A stretch of 64,000 nucleotides of DNA from Diphasiastrum complanatum (taxonomy: Eukaryota; Streptophyta; Lycopodiopsida; Lycopodiales; Lycopodiaceae). The notes under the pieces were generated by a model. That model did no database searches. It saw nothing but the letters and a program-made list of their open reading frames with translations, and was not told the DNA's origin. Where the stretch lies: positions 44,565,446-44,629,445 of the forward strand of contig CM055095.1 of assembly GCA_029204225.1 (NCBI GenBank), read 5' to 3'. Numbering within the stretch: the first letter of the stretch is position 1; every line of letters begins with the position of its first letter. Shown here in pieces: positions 1-11,231 of this stretch. Both the position numbers and the translations under genes were made by a program.

Positions 1-6
1 GGATAT

Positions 7-1140
7 ATGTGTCAACAAGATAATCAATCAGATTTGAGCGAGATTTCCTTATTAGATCAAACTTTGGATACACCAATCACGTTTCCATTGAATTTGCTAA
101 ATGTAGCCTGGATATCAATGGAACCTACACCATATCCAATTGAAGAGGATCCCATACCTGTGAGCCATGCCTTGACTTACGATGGCAATGCAGAACTTGC
201 GGTTGAGCAAATTCTAAATCATATGGATTTGACCATATTTGGAACGCGTAATGTTCCTGATGAACGAACAATAAAACCGACCAAAGCAGTTATATTGAAG
301 GAAGATAAAATCATAGGATCGATGACGAAGAAACAAGCTAAGCAACATTATAATACGATCCTGAAATGGAAAAATCCTCTTCAAAAGATTGATTCAGCGA
401 ATGTGCCACCCTTACTGGATAAAGGGCAAAGGAAAAGTCAAGGATGATTCTACAAGTCAGAATTCTAGCAAGACATCATCGTCTCGGAAGTCATCACCTC
501 CAAGATCAATTCATGCTAAGCAGGCTAAGCGAAGATCCAAGACAAGTCCTTTCAAAAAAGAACAAACAGATGTAGTTCAACATGATATGCCCGAGCATTT
601 TAAACGTTATACATTGGATGTGTGGTTATCATGTTACCTAAAGAACACGTGCCAGACTCAACAGATGTTTATGATGGTCCAGCTAGGACACAGCCAATGA
701 ATCTTGCCGAACCAGGAGAACCGAAAAAGATTGTACAAGTTGGATCACAACTTAATCCTGAACAGTATCAAGCACTCCGCATGTTACTTATTAAGTATCA
801 AGATTGCTTTGAATGGACTTATAAAGATCTAAAGGGTATTCCAACATCAGTGATTGTATATACCATACCTTTAGTCCCTGATGCAATTCCAAAGGTTACA
901 AAGTTTTATCGCTGTAATCTTAATGTTGCGAATCTGATAAAGAAAGAACTTCAGAGACTGCTTGACATCGATTTCGTTTATGAGATTGAGCATACCGAAT
1001 GGATTTCACCGATTGTCATTGTTTCTAAAAAGAATGGGAAATTGAGAATCTGAGCATTGAACAAAGTGACGCGGAAGGATTACTTTCCATTACTTTTTAT
1101 TGAAAGCATTTTGGATCGCCTTCGTTATGAAGCGTTGCAC
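7..1140 (+). pseudogene. Ty3/gypsy pol fragment (protease-RT linker and RT N-terminus), broken
   Basis: Relic of a Ty3/gypsy polyprotein. The first open segment (7-447) has the linker region seen between protease and reverse transcriptase in plant Ty3 elements, including KKQAKQHYN. A frame change near 390-700 leads to a second segment (622-1053) carrying the start of the RT domain: ALRMLLIKYQDCFEW, then EIEHTEWISPIVIVSKKNGK. A TGA follows at 1051-1053. The frame then resumes as ALNKVTRKDYFP and ESILDRL up to about 1136, so the short CVDYR-type stretch is missing. The YxDD active site, RNase H and integrase are absent. The same linker type recurs on the other strand at 3561-4200, so two members of one lineage lie head to head here. 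It cannot make a functional protein. Confidence 0.8.
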
Positions 1141-2059
1141 AAATTATGTAAAACCCGATTGATGGCAGTTCATGCCTTAGCAGTAGAGGAAGCCCGCGGA
1201 ACGTGTAGCATGATCGTTTGAAGGGCGAAGATTGATTCCCAACAAATTTTCAGAAACATCAGAAAAACCGCAAAAAAACACCAAAAAATCACCAAAACCT
1301 GAAAAATACAGAAAAAAAACCTTCGTCCGGTTCACTATGCATAGGTGTGATTCAGATCTATCTTCTGCCAGGTCAACAAAAAATAATACCAAAAATAGAA
1401 GGTTTTTTAGAGGATCAATTGTCATATTGCCATATTTTTGCCAAAAAAGTCACTCTTTTTTATAAAAATACCAATATTACTCTTGATCCTTCGCCAGAAC
1501 CTTCGCCAAGTTTCCAAAATATTCTAATTATAGTAAAATACTATTTTTGAGTTTGACGAAGATTCTTCTTGTTCAAATCATAGAAAATATTGATTTTTAC
1601 CTCTGCCAAACTACAAAACTGTATTTTCTTGTGTCAGAAACCTTTGTCCAGTTTTCCATAGTTTTATATGTGTCAGATCTTTCATCTGAGAGGTCGGCGA
1701 AGGTTATTTCCCAAGAAATTCTCAAAAAAAATGATCAGAGAGTTTTTTTTCAAAAATAGCATTGTTGAACCTTTGACGAGCCAATCTTTGCCTAGTGAAC
1801 CTTCGCCAGTCCTAGTTTTAGGTTTTGATTTTCCAGATCAAGTCTCTGTCAAAATTTGGATCAAATCTGATATATTTTGATTTGGATTCTGAGAAATTTT
1901 TCATTTTTTAGAAGTATCGGTTGATTGAATTTTGAAATCTTTTCACGATATAGCAATCAGATTCTTGAAAATGCAATAGATCTAGCAGATCTGATCTGAG
2001 ATAGTTTTTGATTGAAAAATCTAGATCCAATCTCATTGTCTGCTTGATCAAAATTTGTA
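1141..2059. repeat. Non-coding AT-rich stretch with a diverged ~315-320-bp duplication
   Basis: No credible gene. Two diverged copies of one block can be recognised: CTTCGTCCGG at 1321 matches CTTTGTCCAG at 1643 (322 bp apart), and the CCTTCGCCAG phrase at 1488 recurs at about 1800 (312 bp apart), with similar A/T-rich text after each. It lies between a Ty3 pol fragment and a gag fragment, so it is probably untranslated or LTR sequence of a Ty3 element. Boundaries are uncertain. Confidence 0.4.
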
Positions 2060-2061
2060 TA

Positions 2062-2398
2062 GATGGCTACCCATGGAGGTGCTCCATAGGAAGTCAATCC
2101 AATTATTGTTAGAAAAGCACCCCGTTTGGATCTACCCAAGTTTAATGGATTAATAGATCCAGTTAGATTTCTTCATATCTATGCTGAATCCTGTGAAGTC
2201 TATGGTGAAATTTTCCCTCAAGATAAACTTAAGCTATTTCCTACGGCCTTAACAGATGAAGCACAAGATTGGTACTATAATCAAGATGAAACTTAGCGTA
2301 TAGATTGAGAGGTTGTTAAACGAGCCCTTATCACACGGTTCAAACCACGAAAGTTTATGGAAGACCCTTTCCTACTTTTAAGTAAAATTAAAATGGGA
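2062..2398 (+). pseudogene. Ty3/gypsy gag fragment
   Basis: Reading + strand from ATG at 2062 gives ATHGGAP, then a stop, then a retrotransposon-gag-like stretch with KFNGLIDPVRFLHIY, FPTALTDEAQDWYY and, after two more stops, KRALITRFKPRKF. The F-x-G-x-x-D-P start, the L-x-x-F-P-x-x-L-x-x-x-A-x-x-W-Y core and the F-x-x-R-F continuation are the usual marks of the plant Ty3 gag domain. There are at least three in-frame stops. It ends abruptly near 2398, where opposite-strand sequence begins, so it is a truncated relic. Its relation to the pol fragment at 7-1140 is unclear because gag lies downstream of pol here. Confidence 0.65.
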
Positions 2399-3600
2399 AA
2401 GCGGAAAATGGTTGGAGTAGCTGGAATGAATCTTCAACACCAGTAGGAGTATCATGGAATTGTTCAAATCCTCTTCCAAGGGATTGGAGTTCAAAGGGCA
2501 CAGGGCTCTGGGGCATTTCAAAAACTTCTGAGGCCCCAAGGGGGTCGGAATCATTGAACATATCCATAAAATACTGCGTGTTTGGGGAAACAACTTTTGT
2601 GTGTGGGGGTGAGGTGGCCTGGGCAGCTGTGATAGGAACGGTAGCCCCAATGGTCACAGACTATCCGTGAGAGGAAGCAGAGGCGAGGAAAGCATCAGAG
2701 GCGAGGGGAATATGGAGTTCAGTGCAAACAATAGCAGGGGGTGGAAGCGCAGCTGACGATGTCTACTTAGTACGACGTCGTGATGCAAAAGACAAGTAAG
2801 GAATGACGATCTTGCTGCGTGGACGACGTCGACTATGTGAACTGGAGGCCTGGTGAGATGACTCGGCCAGTGCTTCTTCATAAATAGAAAGCACAGAATC
2901 CAGGCGAAACCCATGGATTTTTTTTTCAAGGTGGGAGGCTGCTAGGAGAGATAACAAGGGGCCAGCAGCAAACTGTTGCTTGGTATTGCTCTTAATGGCT
3001 CGTTTGAGCTCACCAAAAATGGTCTTGAACCAATTATATGGTTCCAAACGGGCCTTGGCTATCTTGACATATGATCAACTATCCTATGCAAGACTTGAGA
3101 AGTAATGCGGTCTTTCCTGAGGTTGCCAACCATCAGAAAATTATTAAGAAACTGAGCAACGACGTGTATGGCGGGCTCAGCAATGGCTTCTAGGAGGTAG
3201 CCGTCATTGGTCCAATGCAAATCATTTGTAAGGTCAATATAAGACTTAATAGCCTGTTTGGCTTGCTTATGGTTTGGTGAGGCTTGGGTACCAGATGCTA
3301 TCCCTATGGCAGCAAGGGCGGCCTCAGTCACGCGCACCTTGTGTGTGGCTCCCTGGAAAGTGATGTAAAACTTGGATTTCTCCTCCTTCCAAGTACATAA
3401 AATCCATGTTTATTCTCCCTGAGAAGGCTCTCTCATGAATACACATTGCGATAAGCAGAGGCTCCGCAAGGGTCATCCACTGAGTGACCATGCTTGTGCT
3501 AGAAAGGATCATAATATTCGTTGCAGATGGGACATCATGACGGATAGTATAACAAGGCGACTAAGATGTATCTGTGGAAGTCATGATGATCAAAAATGAA
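2388..3600 (-). pseudogene. Unassigned retroelement-associated ORF, broken
   Basis: A degenerate ORF read on the minus strand. It starts near 3597 (MTSTDTS, then a stop) and continues through 3512-3324 (MILSSTSMVTQWMTLAEPLL), a frameshift near 3330, 3337-3059 (ending HRIVDHMSR), and 3047-2763 (LEPYNWFKTIFGELKRAIK onward, ending in the basic cluster SSSHSRRRPRSK). After a stop it continues in frame to 2388 as an S/T/P-rich tail. Two in-frame stops and at least one frameshift rule out a live gene. I do not recognise the family; a putative plant-transposon domain is possible. It lies directly downstream, on the same strand, of Ty3 protease sequence, so it is probably an extra 3' ORF of that element with RT and integrase deleted. 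Compare the ORFs after the Ty3 pol at 29.7-32.3 kb. Confidence 0.45.
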
Positions 3601-4790
3601 AAGTAATAGATGCAAGTGTATAGCTGAAAATAGTTCAGAAAGTTTGAAAGGCTTTGGTTGCTGAAAATTTTGACAAGAGCTTCGCTAGCACAAGTGAGAA
3701 ATGAATCGAATTTAGCCAACTTGTAAATGAATTTGCAGGGTCCATTACACTGAATACTAGTTTGTTTAGATCTACCGACTATTGTTTCTTGTGGCGAATC
3801 ACTCCAACTAATCACCTGGTTGTAGTGTTGTTTTATTTGATTCCTCCTTGAAGCAGGTGCCTTGGGTGGTTCAACCTTGGAAACTTTCGCTATTGGTGAT
3901 TTCTGAGGAGGTTGAGCTGGTATTTTTCTCATTCCATATTGCTCGGGATCCATATGTTGTAAGATCTACTCGTTTGTCAACTCAGTTTCCTCGTTGTATG
4001 AAAAGCGTAGGTTGCCAGGATACCAGATCATCTTCAACTCCTTTAGGAATAGGCTTCGCTGCCAAGCATGCCACATTGATCATATTCACCTTGTAAGTAA
4101 TTGGTGAGGAAGTGCTCGGTTTTGTATATGAATCTGGTTGACATGTATGCCCAGCCATACAATCAACGGTAGCTAATGCTTCCGTCCATCGCACAATGTC
4201 AGATTGAAAATCTTAATGTCCACCCTTAACTAGACTAGGGCGATCAATATTGTGATTTGTGGAGGAATCGTCATCAGCTTTGGGAGTAATAGGTTTCATC
4301 GTCCAAGTGGTCGGATCTACCTTTATTGCCTGCTCTCTATTTTCGAAGGTGATTTTTCCAGTTCCACAGTTGTGAACACTTGAGCGACTCTCAACCAAGG
4401 CCTTCCTAGTAGAACTTGATAGGCGGAAGGAGATTTTGGAATTTCCATCCTCACAAAGGTGATCACAAATTGCACTCCCGCTATCTTTACTGGAATGTCT
4501 TCGACTACACCTTTTGGTTTCACATAGGACTGGTTCGCTAGTTTGATAGCAAATTTTGCTAATTTTAGCCCTTGTAGATCCCATTTTTGACAGATCTTCC
4601 ATCTACCACTGCTGCTTCATCCTAGTATCACTTGTGCTTGATTGGCAAGGTGATGTTGTGTTGCTCACTTTCCCACATTGTTCCAATGTTGAGGACGTTA
4701 CTGGTTCCCTCGTGACCGGCATAGTTGTAGTGTCGTTGGTAGTATGGGGATCGTCACTGGGAGCGAAAACCTTGCCTTCACCTGCATAGC
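3601..4790 (-). pseudogene. Ty3/gypsy protease and linker fragment
   Basis: Minus-strand Ty3/gypsy relic. The frame ending at 4323 reads VVEDIPVKIAG, FVRMEIPKSPSAYQVLLG, then RPWLRVAQ. LLGRPWL is the conserved C-terminal part of plant Ty3 aspartic proteases. The catalytic D-S/T-G region upstream is not clearly preserved. Below it (4320-3750) comes the linker seen also at 7-447: NMINVACLAAKP near 4090 and RRNQIKQHYNQVISW near 3800, in different frames. RT, RNase H and integrase are missing; the unassigned ORF follows directly. Multiple stops and frame changes make this a pseudogene. An LTR-like promoter sequence lies just upstream at about 4835-5045. Confidence 0.7.
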
Positions 4791-4792
4791 AT

Positions 4793-4794
<2 letters not shown>

Positions 4795-4834
<40 letters not shown>
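4795..4834. repeat. (GA)n microsatellite
   Basis: About 20 uninterrupted GA units. It sits at the edge of the LTR-like repeat at 4835-5045, in the same relative place as a CT run beside the related repeat at 51302-51320. Confidence 0.95.
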
Positions 4835-4836
<2 letters not shown>

Positions 4837-5045
4837 TGGGAAAGCCTTTATTAGACGAAGAATGGAAAATACAATACAAATGAAATGGCTCCCTTTTATA
4901 GATTTGAAATGTGAGACTCCTTCACTCTAATTGGCCACACTTCAATGGCAAGGATTCTAATCCAAGCCCTTCAAATAAACACAAACTCAATCTAATGGTT
5001 CTAAGAAAGCACAAAGTAGGTCGCATGTATAAAATTACCATGTAA
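4835..5045 (-). promoter_or_regulatory. LTR-like promoter repeat (copy shared with 51080-51320)
   Basis: Read on the minus strand, this block contains TTAGATTGAGTTTGTGTTT, GAAGGGCTTGGATTAGAAT, a CCAATT-type box (GGCCAATTAGAGTGAAGGA), a TATA box in CAAATCTATAAAAGGG, and then TTTGTATTGTAT. The same order of phrases occurs on the plus strand at about 51110-51260. Two dispersed copies with CAAT and TATA boxes and a pyrimidine-rich run just downstream suggest an LTR U3/R region. It lies upstream of the minus-strand Ty3 fragment, which is consistent with it being that element's 5' LTR. No complete LTR ends were found. Confidence 0.55.
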
Positions 5046-5404
5046 AAACCACACCGTCTTTGAACATATGATCACAATAGCTGGGAGCTCCACAAGAAAA
5101 CTAAATAGTTTATAACACAATGATATAAACAAGGTGATTGCTATATATAAATATATCAAAAAATGATTTGTCACACACATGGCATTGAAATGTTGAAAAA
5201 CAATAAAGCAAAGATTTCATTTTAGAAGGAAAAAACTCATTCTAATGCTAACATTAACCGAAGATCAGTGACATCTCATATTTTAGCAGATCATTACAGT
5301 TGCTACTACTATTCAGCAACTATTCGGGCAAAGCTGAAAATGATATAAAATGGTTAGTTACATCATTTGTGATTAAATATGCTACCTATTACATTTTGGA
5401 GTAG
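5046..5404. other. Intergenic, nothing recognised
   Basis: AT-rich sequence between the LTR-like repeat and the stop codon of DUF506 copy 1. Unlike copies 2-4, copy 1 has no recognisable match here to the family's conserved downstream block, so the 3' end of its duplication is lost or replaced. Confidence 0.5.
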
Positions 5405-6974
5405 TTACAAGTTATCTGCTAAATTCTTGTTCGTGATCATACTATGTTTGTTCATCAATCGTGCAGCTACTTCCAGTCCTCCTAGTTTATGGGATCTGAG
5501 CATTCCTTTCTTACTCTTCTTCCAATCTGATGTTCTTATAAGATCAATATGCGATTCCAATTTATTTTTGAGCAAATGATCCTGGTCGAAGCCTTTTATT
5601 GTAATTGTAGTGTGAGCTAGCTCGCCACTCACAAGCTGATGCCTAGCGTTGCTTCTTTGATGGTTGGAGGCAGCGTTGGTGGTTCTCTTGTAGGACGATA
5701 GCCATTTGGCTCTCATGTACTCGCTTTTCCTCCAGGGTGGCACAGGCATGCACCGCTTCCTCATAGATGTCTTCACGGCTTCGCTCATGAGATTTAACAT
5801 ATGCTGTAGCCTCTCCGGCTTGCCAGTAAAAATGACCGGCAACTCCTGCAAAATGGACATGTATTGCTGTGTGGGTCTGGCTATCTCAAACTGGCATTGG
5901 AATTCAGTGTCAACTATCAGACGCTGATAATTGCCATGTGAATCTTCCCACACCACATCTATGTACTGGTAAACTCCTGCATATTGCCGCGAATTGAAGC
6001 AATAAAGTGAATTTAAATCTATATGGAAAAGATTAGTTCCGAGACTACAGTCCAAAGCAGGCTGATCTTCATGCAAAAAATCAAATCAGCTGGTGGAGAG
6101 CACAGTAGTTCATTACCTCCAGGGAAGCCTATGTTGTGATCGGATTTAGACTTGCAAATTGCAGCATTGTATCCACCCTCACGTAACTTATTCATCAGAG
6201 CTCGCTTCAAGCATCCTTTGCTGCATTCAAATTCTCGATTCAAGCATCCTTTTCTGCATTCAGCGCCTTCAGCTTCACAGATTTGATCTGCCTGCTCCTT
6301 CAGTAGGCACACTGCCTTCTTCACATAGCTCAACAGCATACGCTCCTCCTCACTAATGCATGCAACCAAACCCTGCCATGTACATCTTATTTCTACTCTG
6401 TCTTGTCACTTAGAGTACATAGCAATAGATGTAGAATGCTTACAAAGTTAAAAACACGGTGGCCACATTAATTTGCATTTTCTACCAAGCAGCAGATATT
6501 GATACTCTATTTGATCGTAGATACTGTAAATTTTATTATCACTTATACCTGGAGAACCTTGAACAGCTCTCCTCCGGGAACTGATTTGGAGTCGTCGTAG
6601 TTATATTCTTCTACGACTCCATCGCAGGTGCCGATCTGGCAATTGCAGCGGGAGCGGCCGCACTTGGCGTCCACATGGGCTTCTTCAATAAACTCGTGCA
6701 CCATGACAGCCAAGCATACAGAGCTTGGTTGATGTTCGCTACCGCTACTCACATCATGCCAAATGCCTGGATGGTTTGCACCAGCGCTGTGACCTCTCCC
6801 TTTGGCTCCATTGAGCAAAGGCACTGCATTTATAGCCGAAACAAGGGAACTGTGCCCTGATTGATAGGCCAAAGGTTCTTTCAATGGAAGAAATTGGTTT
6901 ATAGTTTTTCCTTGTGTAGTAATTGGAATGTCGGGTTCGTGTGATCTTTGGCTTGGCCAAACTCGCCATTCCAT
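5405..6974 (-). CDS. DUF506 (PDDEXK-like) protein, copy 1, truncated at both ends
   Basis: Three exons read on the minus strand: 6974-6549, 6372-6117 and 5976-5405, joined at GT-AG introns (GTATAAGT...CATGGCAG; GTAATG...ATGCAG). The spliced frame stays open for 417 aa. Exon 1 carries MVHEFIEEA and the cysteine motif CGRSRCNCQIGTCDG. Exon 2 has GYNAAICKSKSD. Exon 3 has RLIVDTEFQCQFEIARPT and VPPWRKSEYMRAKW. These identify the plant DUF506 family (PDDEXK_6). Its biochemical role is unknown; some Arabidopsis members are reported to restrain root-hair growth. The original N-terminus is damaged: the family start phrase (NTILSASKGQK) is recognisable upstream at about 7017-6985, but it has an in-frame stop just before it and lies in another frame, so the ATG at 6974 is the first usable one. 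The C-terminus stops at LADNL and lacks the NPDQITVVTTDWQPP motif. It is possibly a decaying gene. Confidence 0.75.
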
Positions 6975-7645
6975 TTCCAGTGACGGTTTTCTGTCCCTTT
7001 GAAGCGGATAGAATAGTGTTTTATTGATTAGGTCCAGGCGTGATTGCCTCCAAATATGTTCTTCGTAAAGATCGGAGTGTGATGATTCTACTTCAAGAAA
7101 TCAGAAAAAGCTGGTGGTTCTGAAGAACCTTTTCTCGGAGAATACAGCATTCTTGAATAGATTTCTCTCAGTTTGAACTTTGATACATTATCAAAGTTCA
7201 AACTGATACATTCAACATGTAGCAATCAATCTTAGCAAAGCAAATCTATTCCAGACAAGCAATAGCATAGAAAGCTTCTGCTCTCACAGAGAACCCTATA
7301 AAGAGACAAAGCCAATCCTAATTCTCTGATTCCTAATTTAAAGTTTACACAACCTACTGTGTAAAGCTGCAAATAATAATGTGAAGTCAATAGATGAATG
7401 TTGAACGTATCTCGAAACAGATCAAGAGGACCCATATTTAGCTGACCGGAAGAACGAAATGGAAGGAGGACTGAATGAAGAACTAAAGTGGGATAAGAGG
7501 ATAACTAAATATAGACTCATCAAACGCATGCGAATTCACCATCACGATTCTATCGCAGGCTCAAAAGGCACAATAATCTCAACAAGTCTGCTGAACTCGA
7601 AACGATAGAAAACCCCTGAATTTAGACACTACATCTCATCTGCCA
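6975..7645 (-). promoter_or_regulatory. Upstream/5' leader block of DUF506 copy 1
   Basis: This region aligns by eye with the upstream regions of the other three copies. Shared phrases include AAATCAGAAAAAGCTG (7092), TTAGCAAAGCAAA (7223), GAAGTCAATAGATGAATGTTGAA (7382, shown only to mark the block) and CATCACGATTCTATCGCAGG (7541). The order is the same in all copies. It probably includes a 5' untranslated exon and proximal promoter. A GA tract (CT on the coding strand) follows at 7705. Confidence 0.5.
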
Positions 7646-7701
7646 ATATATCTGCCGATCTGCTAAATAAAATTTTGATCTGCCAAATAATTAAAGGATA
7701 A

Positions 7702-7704
<3 letters not shown>

Positions 7705-7775
<71 letters not shown>
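7705..7775. repeat. (GA)n microsatellite upstream of DUF506 copy 1
   Basis: About 35 GA units, roughly 730 bp upstream of the copy 1 start codon. It reads as CT on the coding strand, a composition common in plant 5' leaders and core promoters. Confidence 0.95.
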
Positions 7776-7778
<3 letters not shown>

Positions 7779-7959
7779 GATTGAGCATTGAGATTAAATG
7801 TTTAAGCACAGTGGTCAAGTAGTTAACATAGTGAAATCTGAATCCTTCTTATAGTGCTCCAGAATAATGGCTCAAGCAAAAAAGCAAAGGCAAAAAGAAT
7901 CTACACAATAAATCAAAATCAAATATTACATATGTTAACCTATTACAAGTGCCTTTGAT

Positions 7960-7961
<2 letters not shown>

Positions 7962-8002
<41 letters not shown>
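7962..8002. repeat. (TA)n microsatellite
   Basis: About 20 TA units in AT-rich intergenic sequence. Confidence 0.95.
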
Positions 8003-9210
<1,208 letters not shown>

Positions 9211-9439
9211 AATTACGTCCACGTCCTGCATATAGGATTCCTCATCATCCTGGACTTGGATTCATGGTACTCCAGTACTCGAGATTATTAGTTATGCCAC
9301 GTTATCCCGGACAAGGCTAGTAATGTAATTAATAACCTTGTGAGGCCCAGACACACTAAATGGAGTTAGTACATGGATTTAGGATTTTTAATGTATGTGT
9401 AGAGTATCAATAGCAATGAAAAGTGCGTTTAGGGAGTTT

Positions 9440-9640
9440 AGGCCTTGCATGGGCACATACCACCCTCTTGAATCATATACTACCCTCTTGGATTTGTGAT
9501 TCTCTGGGGTAACCTGGATCACATACCACCCTCTTGGATCTGTGATCCTCTGGGGTATAACCTTAAACACGCATTGTCATGTAATTGGTATCTACATTAG
9601 AATGACTTGAGTGTACACATGTACAATTTTTGTATAGAAG
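9440..9640. repeat. Dispersed repeat, copy A (with internal doubling)
   Basis: Contains ACATACCACCCTCTTGGA-type units followed by GTGATCCTCTGGGGT, repeated locally (about 9447-9560), then GCATTGTCATGTAATTGGTA and AATGACTTGAGTGTA. The same series returns at 10236-10355. Origin unknown; possibly an LTR or leader of the neighbouring retroelement relics. Confidence 0.6.
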
Positions 9641-10235
9641 ATCAATTGATTAACAGAAGAAAGAGCATTGACTATCACTTGAACACATATATGTACTTGT
9701 TCACATTTTTGAAAAGAAACAAATGTAATAATTTGAAGTAAATTATTTTAAGTTTATCTCTAGCTTTATTCACATAGTATTTTAGTGATATTGAAAAAAA
9801 TTCTTGATTTTTGGAAAAATTTATTTTTTTCTCTGTCCTCTCAAGTAGACGCTTGTGTGCTCGAACTTAAGTTCAAGCCTAGGTCTTTGTCAAGTTTATG
9901 TGGATGAACTTAATTTCGAGCATAGGACCTTTTTAAAAAAACAAGACTTGGGTTGTCCCAAAATTACTAAAATAGTCTATGATTTTGTTTTCGTGAATAT
10001 GGTGATATTTTCTAGCTAATGGCGATGACAAGAATGATCGCGAAGCTATATTGTACAATGTCGAATTATCTAACAATGATGCATCATGTTTAATACCATC
10101 ATTTTCTTGATAAGCATGTGGATTCAAATTATTATCATCAACCTAATCATCTTATTCAGGTGCTTTTGGTGGTTTCATGTCCTCCATGACATCTCTATTT
10201 TCAAATATGTTTCTACTTCGAGGAGTAACTTAAAT

Positions 10236-10360
10236 CACATACCACCCTCTTGGATTTGATCCTTTGGGGTTCATGTATAAATATCACCATATACATGCAT
10301 TGTCATGTAATTAGTATCTACATTATAATGACTTGAGTGTAAACAGATGTAATTTTTGTG
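10236..10360. repeat. Dispersed repeat, copy B
   Basis: Second copy of the block at 9440-9640: CACATACCACCCTCTTGGAT, a shortened GATCCTTTGGGGT, then GCATTGTCATGTAATTAGTA and AATGACTTGAGTGTA. The Ty3 integrase relic starts just after it. Confidence 0.6.
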
Positions 10361-10364
10361 AGGG

Positions 10365-10680
10365 ATTTTTTCGTTGGTCTTCCCAAGATGTTGAAAGATG
10401 ATGATGCTATCTGGATAATAGTTAACCGACTTACCAAATTAACTACCTTTATTCCTGTGAAAACTATTGTGAATGCTTCTAGTCTAACCTAGATCTTTGT
10501 GAAACATTTGTTTGGGCTTTATAGCTTTCAAATGATATTGTTAGATTATTCGCTAGACAATTCTAGTCCACTGTGTTCCATGTACTTGAGATTTTCCTTA
10601 GTTTTAATTCTTTTGATCATTCAGATTTGGATGGTCATACGGAGAGGGCATGTTTTGCATATACAAACTTAATGAGAAAT
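10365..10680 (+). pseudogene. Ty3/gypsy integrase fragment
   Basis: The plus strand reads VGLPKMLKDDDAIWIIVNRL, then TKLTTFIPVKT. This is the conserved start of the Ty3 integrase catalytic core (usual form: GLP-x-x-D-x-I-W-V-I-V-D-R-L-T-K-x-x-x-F-I-P-V). A stop follows, then degraded sequence ending with SFDHSDLDGHTERA, the counterpart of the HPQTDGQTERA motif. It is short, shifted in frame and isolated, so it is a dead fragment. No RT is nearby on this strand. Confidence 0.65.
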
Positions 10681-10934
10681 ATACCTTCTACTAATTGAGT
10701 CTGACTATAATAGTAATAAGCATTCGACGACTAGTTATAGTTTGTTTATGCCTATAATTGGACTCCAACCATGTTCACCTATCAATATTGAGTTATGATC
10801 TATTTGTGTTAGAAAATAGTTAACTTTTTATGTGCTTTGTAGGCACTGTTGTAGTTAGCATGCGAATATGTTTTAAATGCTTACTAAATAAGCCAAACAT
10901 TATGTTGACTTGAAACGGCCATTTTTCTTCTAAT

Positions 10935-11231
10935 TGTTTCAAGAAGCAAAAGTTTCTCAAGCAAGCTAACCTTACTAAAGAGAGTGAAGGTGAGGAAGAA
11001 GGGAGTTATGAGGAAGGATCTCTCATGATGTCAATGTACTCTTCTTCTAGTTTTGAAGATGAAAATGCATGGTGGATAGATAGTGGATCTAGTTCTCGTA
11101 TGACTAGTCCAAGGAAATCTTTCACTCATCTTGCATCTTACAATGGATCTAGAAAGTTCATCTTCGTTAGTCCTCAAGAAATAAATGTTGGAAAGTGGGT
11201 CTATTTTAAAATTTCCAAGGAAGGAGTCTAA
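10935..11231 (+). pseudogene. Copia protease-region fragment
   Basis: The plus strand reads an acidic stretch (ESEGEEEGSYEEG) and then AWWIDSGSSSRMT followed by SFTHLASYNGSR. W-x-I-D-S-G-x-x-x-H/R-M-T is the N-terminal catalytic region of Copia aspartic proteases; Asp-Ser-Gly is present, while the usual His before Met is Arg here. It ends in a stop at 11229-11231. The GAG-pre-integrase and integrase domains are missing. Confidence 0.65.
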
